16,163 nucleotides of DNA from Plastoroseomonas sp036499545 (lineage in GTDB: Bacteria; Pseudomonadota; Alphaproteobacteria; Acetobacterales; Acetobacteraceae). Location of the stretch: the NCBI GenBank assembly GCA_036499545.1, contig DASYDR010000178.1, positions 1-16,163 of the forward strand, read 5' to 3'. Positions 13,787-16,163 of this stretch are shown here, in pieces. How positions within the stretch are numbered: position 1 is the stretch's first letter; every line of letters starts with the position of its first letter. The notes under the pieces were generated by a model. It did not search any database and was not told the origin of the DNA. It saw nothing but the letters and a program-made list of their open reading frames with translations. The position numbers and the translations under genes were made by a program.

Positions 13787-14695
13787 TCAATCCGGGGCCA
13801 GTTCCAGCTCCGTCGCCACCAGCTCCGCCTGCCGCACCAGGGCGGCGACCAGCGGCGTCATCGGTTCCCGGTCCGGCGCCACCAGGCCGATCGTATAGGC
13901 GGCATCGGGGTTCACGATCGGGATCGAGCGGACCTTGTCGGTCAGCCCGAGCATCTGCGCGAGCTTGGAGGGCATGACGCTGGACCAGCGCCCGGTCTGC
14001 ACATGCGCGAAGAGCAGGATCATGGAATTGGATTCGAGCGTCGGCGACGGCGTGGCGCCGGCCGAGCGCAGCAGCCGGTCGATGATGCGGCGGTTCTGCA
14101 TGTCGGGCGTCAGCAGGCAGAGCGGCACCTGCGCGACTTCCGCCCAGGTCACGACGTCGCGGTCGCCGAGCGGCGCGCTGGGCGCGGTCAGCAGCCGGTA
14201 GCGTTCGCGATAGAGCGGCACGGTGGTGACGCGGCCGAGCCGTTCATTGTCGAGATAGGTCAGGCCGGCATCGATCTGCAGATCCTCGAGCAGGGTCAGC
14301 ACGTCGCTGGAGGTGCGGGACAGGATGGCGAAATCGACCCGCGGATGCGCGGCACGGAATGGGGTGGTCAGCAGCGGCACCATGGGCAGCGCGGTCGGGA
14401 TCGCCGCGATGCGCAGGCGGCCGGTCAGGCCTTCCTTCAGCATCGCGATTTCCTGTCGCATGGCGCGGGAATCGGCGACCAGCCGCCGGGCCCAGCCGAG
14501 CACGCGTTCGCCTTCCGTGGTCAGCCCCTGGAAACGGGACCCGCGCTGCACCAGCAGCACGTCGAGCTGATCCTCCAGCTGCCGCAGCCCGGCCGAGAGC
14601 GTCGGCTGGGTGACGCGGCAGGCCTTGGCGGCGCGGCCGAAATGCCGCTCCCGCGACAGGGCGAGGAGGAATTCGAGCTTGGTGATGAGGTCCAA
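13787..14695 (-). CDS. LysR-type transcriptional regulator of the formate dehydrogenase operon (FdsR-like)
   Basis: A 302-residue DNA-binding regulator when started at the TTG at 14695. The N-terminal winged helix-turn-helix is clear: LEFLLALSRERHFGRAAKAC, then VTQPTLSAGLRQLEDQL (28-44). From about residue 85 a periplasmic-binding-like effector domain follows (GRLRIAAIPTALPMVPLL). The frame stays open to a GTG at 14758, which would add 21 residues. I preferred the TTG because LysR proteins normally start a few residues before the KLEFLLAL helix and the extra segment is low-complexity and would contain a stem-loop; neither start has a good ribosome-binding site. Its place just upstream of fdsG matches LysR-type regulators of fds operons such as FdsR of Cupriavidus. 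Control of fds transcription, with formate or a related signal as effector, is inferred. It may be co-transcribed with the preceding DUF2325 gene. Confidence 0.9.
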   Translation of the reverse strand: MDLITKLEFLLALSRERHFGRAAKACRVTQPTLSAGLRQLEDQLDVLLVQRGSRFQGLTTEGERVLGWARRLVADSRAMRQEIAMLKEGLTGRLRIAAIPTALPMVPLLTTPFRAAHPRVDFAILSRTSSDVLTLLEDLQIDAGLTYLDNERLGRVTTVPLYRERYRLLTAPSAPLGDRDVVTWAEVAQVPLCLLTPDMQNRRIIDRLLRSAGATPSPTLESNSMILLFAHVQTGRWSSVMPSKLAQMLGLTDKVRSIPIVNPDAAYTIGLVAPDREPMTPLVAALVRQAELVATELELAPD

Positions 14696-14716
14696 TGAAA
14701 ACGGCCGGGTCCGGAT

Positions 14717-14736
14717 GGCAGGGCGCTGATCCTGCC
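14717..14736 (-). other. Stem-loop between the DUF2325 gene and lysR
   Basis: GGCAGG and CCTGCC pair perfectly around an 8-base loop, with a second small GC stem (CCGGG/CCCGG, about 14737-14751) directly upstream of it in the transcribed direction. There is no T-run after it. It lies about 20 bases before the preferred lysR TTG start and may weakly terminate or attenuate transcription entering from the DUF2325 gene. Confidence 0.25.
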
Positions 14737-14775
14737 GGGGACCGCCCGGGAACGACACGAAAAACTTGGCAGCGG

Positions 14776-16068
14776 CTATTCCGCCGCCATCGCCACCGGT
14801 GTCGCCAGCGCCGCCAGGAAGCTGGCGGTGCCGGCGGAGCGCAGCGCCTGGAAGGGCCGCCCGGCCTGGCGGCAGAGCCGCTTCACGTTCAGCGCCGCGT
14901 CATGGCTGACGCAATCGACCGGGAAGACCACCAGGTCGGCGCGCCCGACCAGCCCGGGCAGCAGGGCGCTGCCATGCTCCGCATCGTGGTGCAGCAGCTC
15001 GGCCCCGCGCCGGGTGGCGGCCTCACGCAGGGTCGCGGTCTGGCCGGACCGGCCGCCGACATAGAGCACGGTGATCGGCAGCGCCGGCAGCGGTGCCGCC
15101 GCCTCGGCGGGTGCGTCGAGTGCCGCCTCGATCGCCGCGATCTCCCGCCGCAGGGCGGCGGCATCGGCTTCGGCCCGCAACCGCGCGGCGCGTTCGGCCC
15201 GCAACGCTTCCTCCGCCGCCGCGGCGCGCGCCTCGCTCGCCTCACGCCGACGCGCTTCGCGGGAGAGTTGCCCGCGCAGTTCTGCGATCAGGCGGTGCAG
15301 TTCGGCGCCGTCATCCTGGCGGGACGGCGCGGGGTCGGCTTGGTGGCCGACCAGATCCTGCAATGCGCGGATGCGGGCATCGCGTTCCGTGATGTCGGCG
15401 CGCAGGCGGTCCTGCTGCCGTGCCACGGTGTCGCGCAGGCCCGCGATCTCCGTCTCCTGCGCGGCCAGGCGGCGGATATCGGCCCGGTTCGCGGTGCCGA
15501 CGAGGTGCGACAGCATGTGCACCTCCCCGAAGACCTCGGCGATCAGGGGCTGGTCGGCGGCGGGGTGGCTGAGCGCCGCCCAATAGGCACCAGGAATGTC
15601 ACCGGCTTCGACCGAGGCGCGCCAGAGCGCGAGCAGAGCGGTGCGATCCGTCGCCGCTTCGAAGCGCTTGATCACGCCGCGATGCCGGTCGTCGAGTGCC
15701 TTGTTGAGCAGCTTCGAACCGACACCCTGCCGGCCGGCCAGCCCGACCGCGGTGCCGTGCAGGGTGTGGTCGCTGGCATCGCTGACGCCGAGCTTGCGCA
15801 GCAGGCGCTTCAGCTCGTCGGTCGTCAGGCAGGTGCCGATGATGGAGCAATGCAGGCTGTCGCCAAGTTCCCAGACGCGGCGGCGCTGCGGCAGGATGGG
15901 GCGGCCGCCGGGCGGCGCCAGGCGCTGCACGACGGATGCCGGCAGCGCGGCGCGCGGCCGCGGCGACGGATGCACCACGCAGTCGCAGGCGCTTTCCACC
16001 AGTGCCAGGTCGCGCACCGGCGCCGTCCTCGCCATCCGCCAATCCAGCGTCGTTGCCTGCCGCCGCAT
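14776..16068 (-). CDS. Coiled-coil protein with C-terminal DUF2325 domain, function unknown
   Basis: About 430 residues. The N-terminal half has a conserved-looking block LHCSIIGTCLTTDELKRLL (from residue 72) with paired cysteines Cys74 and Cys80. Residues about 200-318 are rich in Ala, Arg and Glu with heptad-like spacing (ITERDARIRALQDLV; ALRREIAAIEAAL) and should form a long coiled coil. Residues about 331-430 match the DUF2325 domain: TVLYVGGRSGQ, ADLVVFPVDCVSHDAALNVK and a closing RPFQALRSAG. There is no signal peptide or membrane segment. In-frame ATGs occur at 16086, 16068 and 16035; 16068 was chosen because GGAGA lies about 9 bases upstream. No biochemical role is established that I can name. 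Its position before lysR-fds could mean linked control or simple adjacency. Confidence 0.75.
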   Translation of the reverse strand: MRRQATTLDWRMARTAPVRDLALVESACDCVVHPSPRPRAALPASVVQRLAPPGGRPILPQRRRVWELGDSLHCSIIGTCLTTDELKRLLRKLGVSDASDHTLHGTAVGLAGRQGVGSKLLNKALDDRHRGVIKRFEAATDRTALLALWRASVEAGDIPGAYWAALSHPAADQPLIAEVFGEVHMLSHLVGTANRADIRRLAAQETEIAGLRDTVARQQDRLRADITERDARIRALQDLVGHQADPAPSRQDDGAELHRLIAELRGQLSREARRREASEARAAAAEEALRAERAARLRAEADAAALRREIAAIEAALDAPAEAAAPLPALPITVLYVGGRSGQTATLREAATRRGAELLHHDAEHGSALLPGLVGRADLVVFPVDCVSHDAALNVKRLCRQAGRPFQALRSAGTASFLAALATPVAMAAE

Positions 16069-16100
16069 CGGGCGCGATCTCCGCATGCTGCCTGTCGTTG

Positions 16101-16138
16101 TATATAAATGCGTATAGCGTCGGCGAGGCAAGAGCCAA
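16101..16138 (-). promoter_or_regulatory. Candidate promoter of the DUF2325 gene
   Basis: A rare AT-rich patch upstream of the DUF2325 gene. On the minus strand, TTGCCT (16131 to 16126) is followed after 17 bases by TTTATA (16108 to 16103); an alternative pair is TTGGCT (16138 to 16133) with TATACG (16116 to 16111) at 16 bases. Both would start transcription upstream of the candidate ATGs at 16086 and 16068. TATAC occurs twice as a short direct repeat on that strand. Confidence 0.45.
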
Positions 16139-16163
16139 GCCGAGCTGCTCACCCATCCCTGGC

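Noticed and set aside
14695..16107. 470-residue plus-strand open frame opposite the DUF2325 gene
   Set aside because: The minus-strand frame has a recognisable coiled coil and DUF2325 domain; the plus-strand product has none.

Overview
The window is about 16 kb of very GC-rich, densely packed bacterial DNA. Codon use, the fds-type formate dehydrogenase operon and the protein sequences suggest an alphaproteobacterium, most like Acetobacteraceae/Roseomonas-type organisms; this assignment is inferred from the sequence alone. I see no tRNA, rRNA, CRISPR array, insertion sequence or other sign of mobile DNA.

Left block (about 200-4600), redox and nitric-oxide defence. A two-gene plus-strand operon encodes a glutathione S-transferase-like protein and a 669-residue flavo-iron-sulfur protein with three modules: an N-terminal pyridoxamine-phosphate-oxidase-like split barrel, a ferredoxin-NADP reductase module and a C-terminal plant-type [2Fe-2S] ferredoxin. 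It runs toward nsrR, an Rrf2-family NO sensor with the three cluster cysteines and Asp8. nsrR is divergent from hmp, which encodes flavohemoglobin NO dioxygenase. The 85-bp gap between nsrR and hmp holds two 23-bp NsrR-type operators. The right-hand one sits inside a 39-bp palindrome, of which 36 positions plus the centre are consistent with symmetry. The palindrome covers the hmp -10 box and predicted transcription start.

Right block (about 4600-14700), a self-contained formate oxidation module on the minus strand. Read in its own direction it is lysR-fdsG-fdsB-fdsA-fdhD-fdsD-MFS transporter-moeA. FdsG, FdsB, FdsA and FdsD make up a soluble, NAD-dependent, molybdenum-containing formate dehydrogenase. 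FdhD is the sulfurtransferase that activates the Mo cofactor, MoeA inserts molybdate into molybdopterin, and the OFA-family MFS protein is a plausible formate/oxalate carrier. Gene spacing is tight, with 4-nt and 11-nt overlaps. The LysR-type regulator lies just upstream of fdsG, and the gap contains an ATAG-N7-CTAT palindrome that fits a LysR-type binding site.

Right edge (about 14776-16138). A coiled-coil protein with a C-terminal DUF2325 domain precedes lysR on the same strand and has a plausible promoter in an AT-rich patch. Its function is unknown.

The parts most worth a second look are the uncharacterised GST plus three-module flavoprotein operon beside nsrR-hmp, the unusually long operator palindrome with a TATAA-type hexamer on each strand, the LysR-site candidate upstream of fdsG, the missing conventional start codon and altered motifs of moeA, and the DUF2325 protein.
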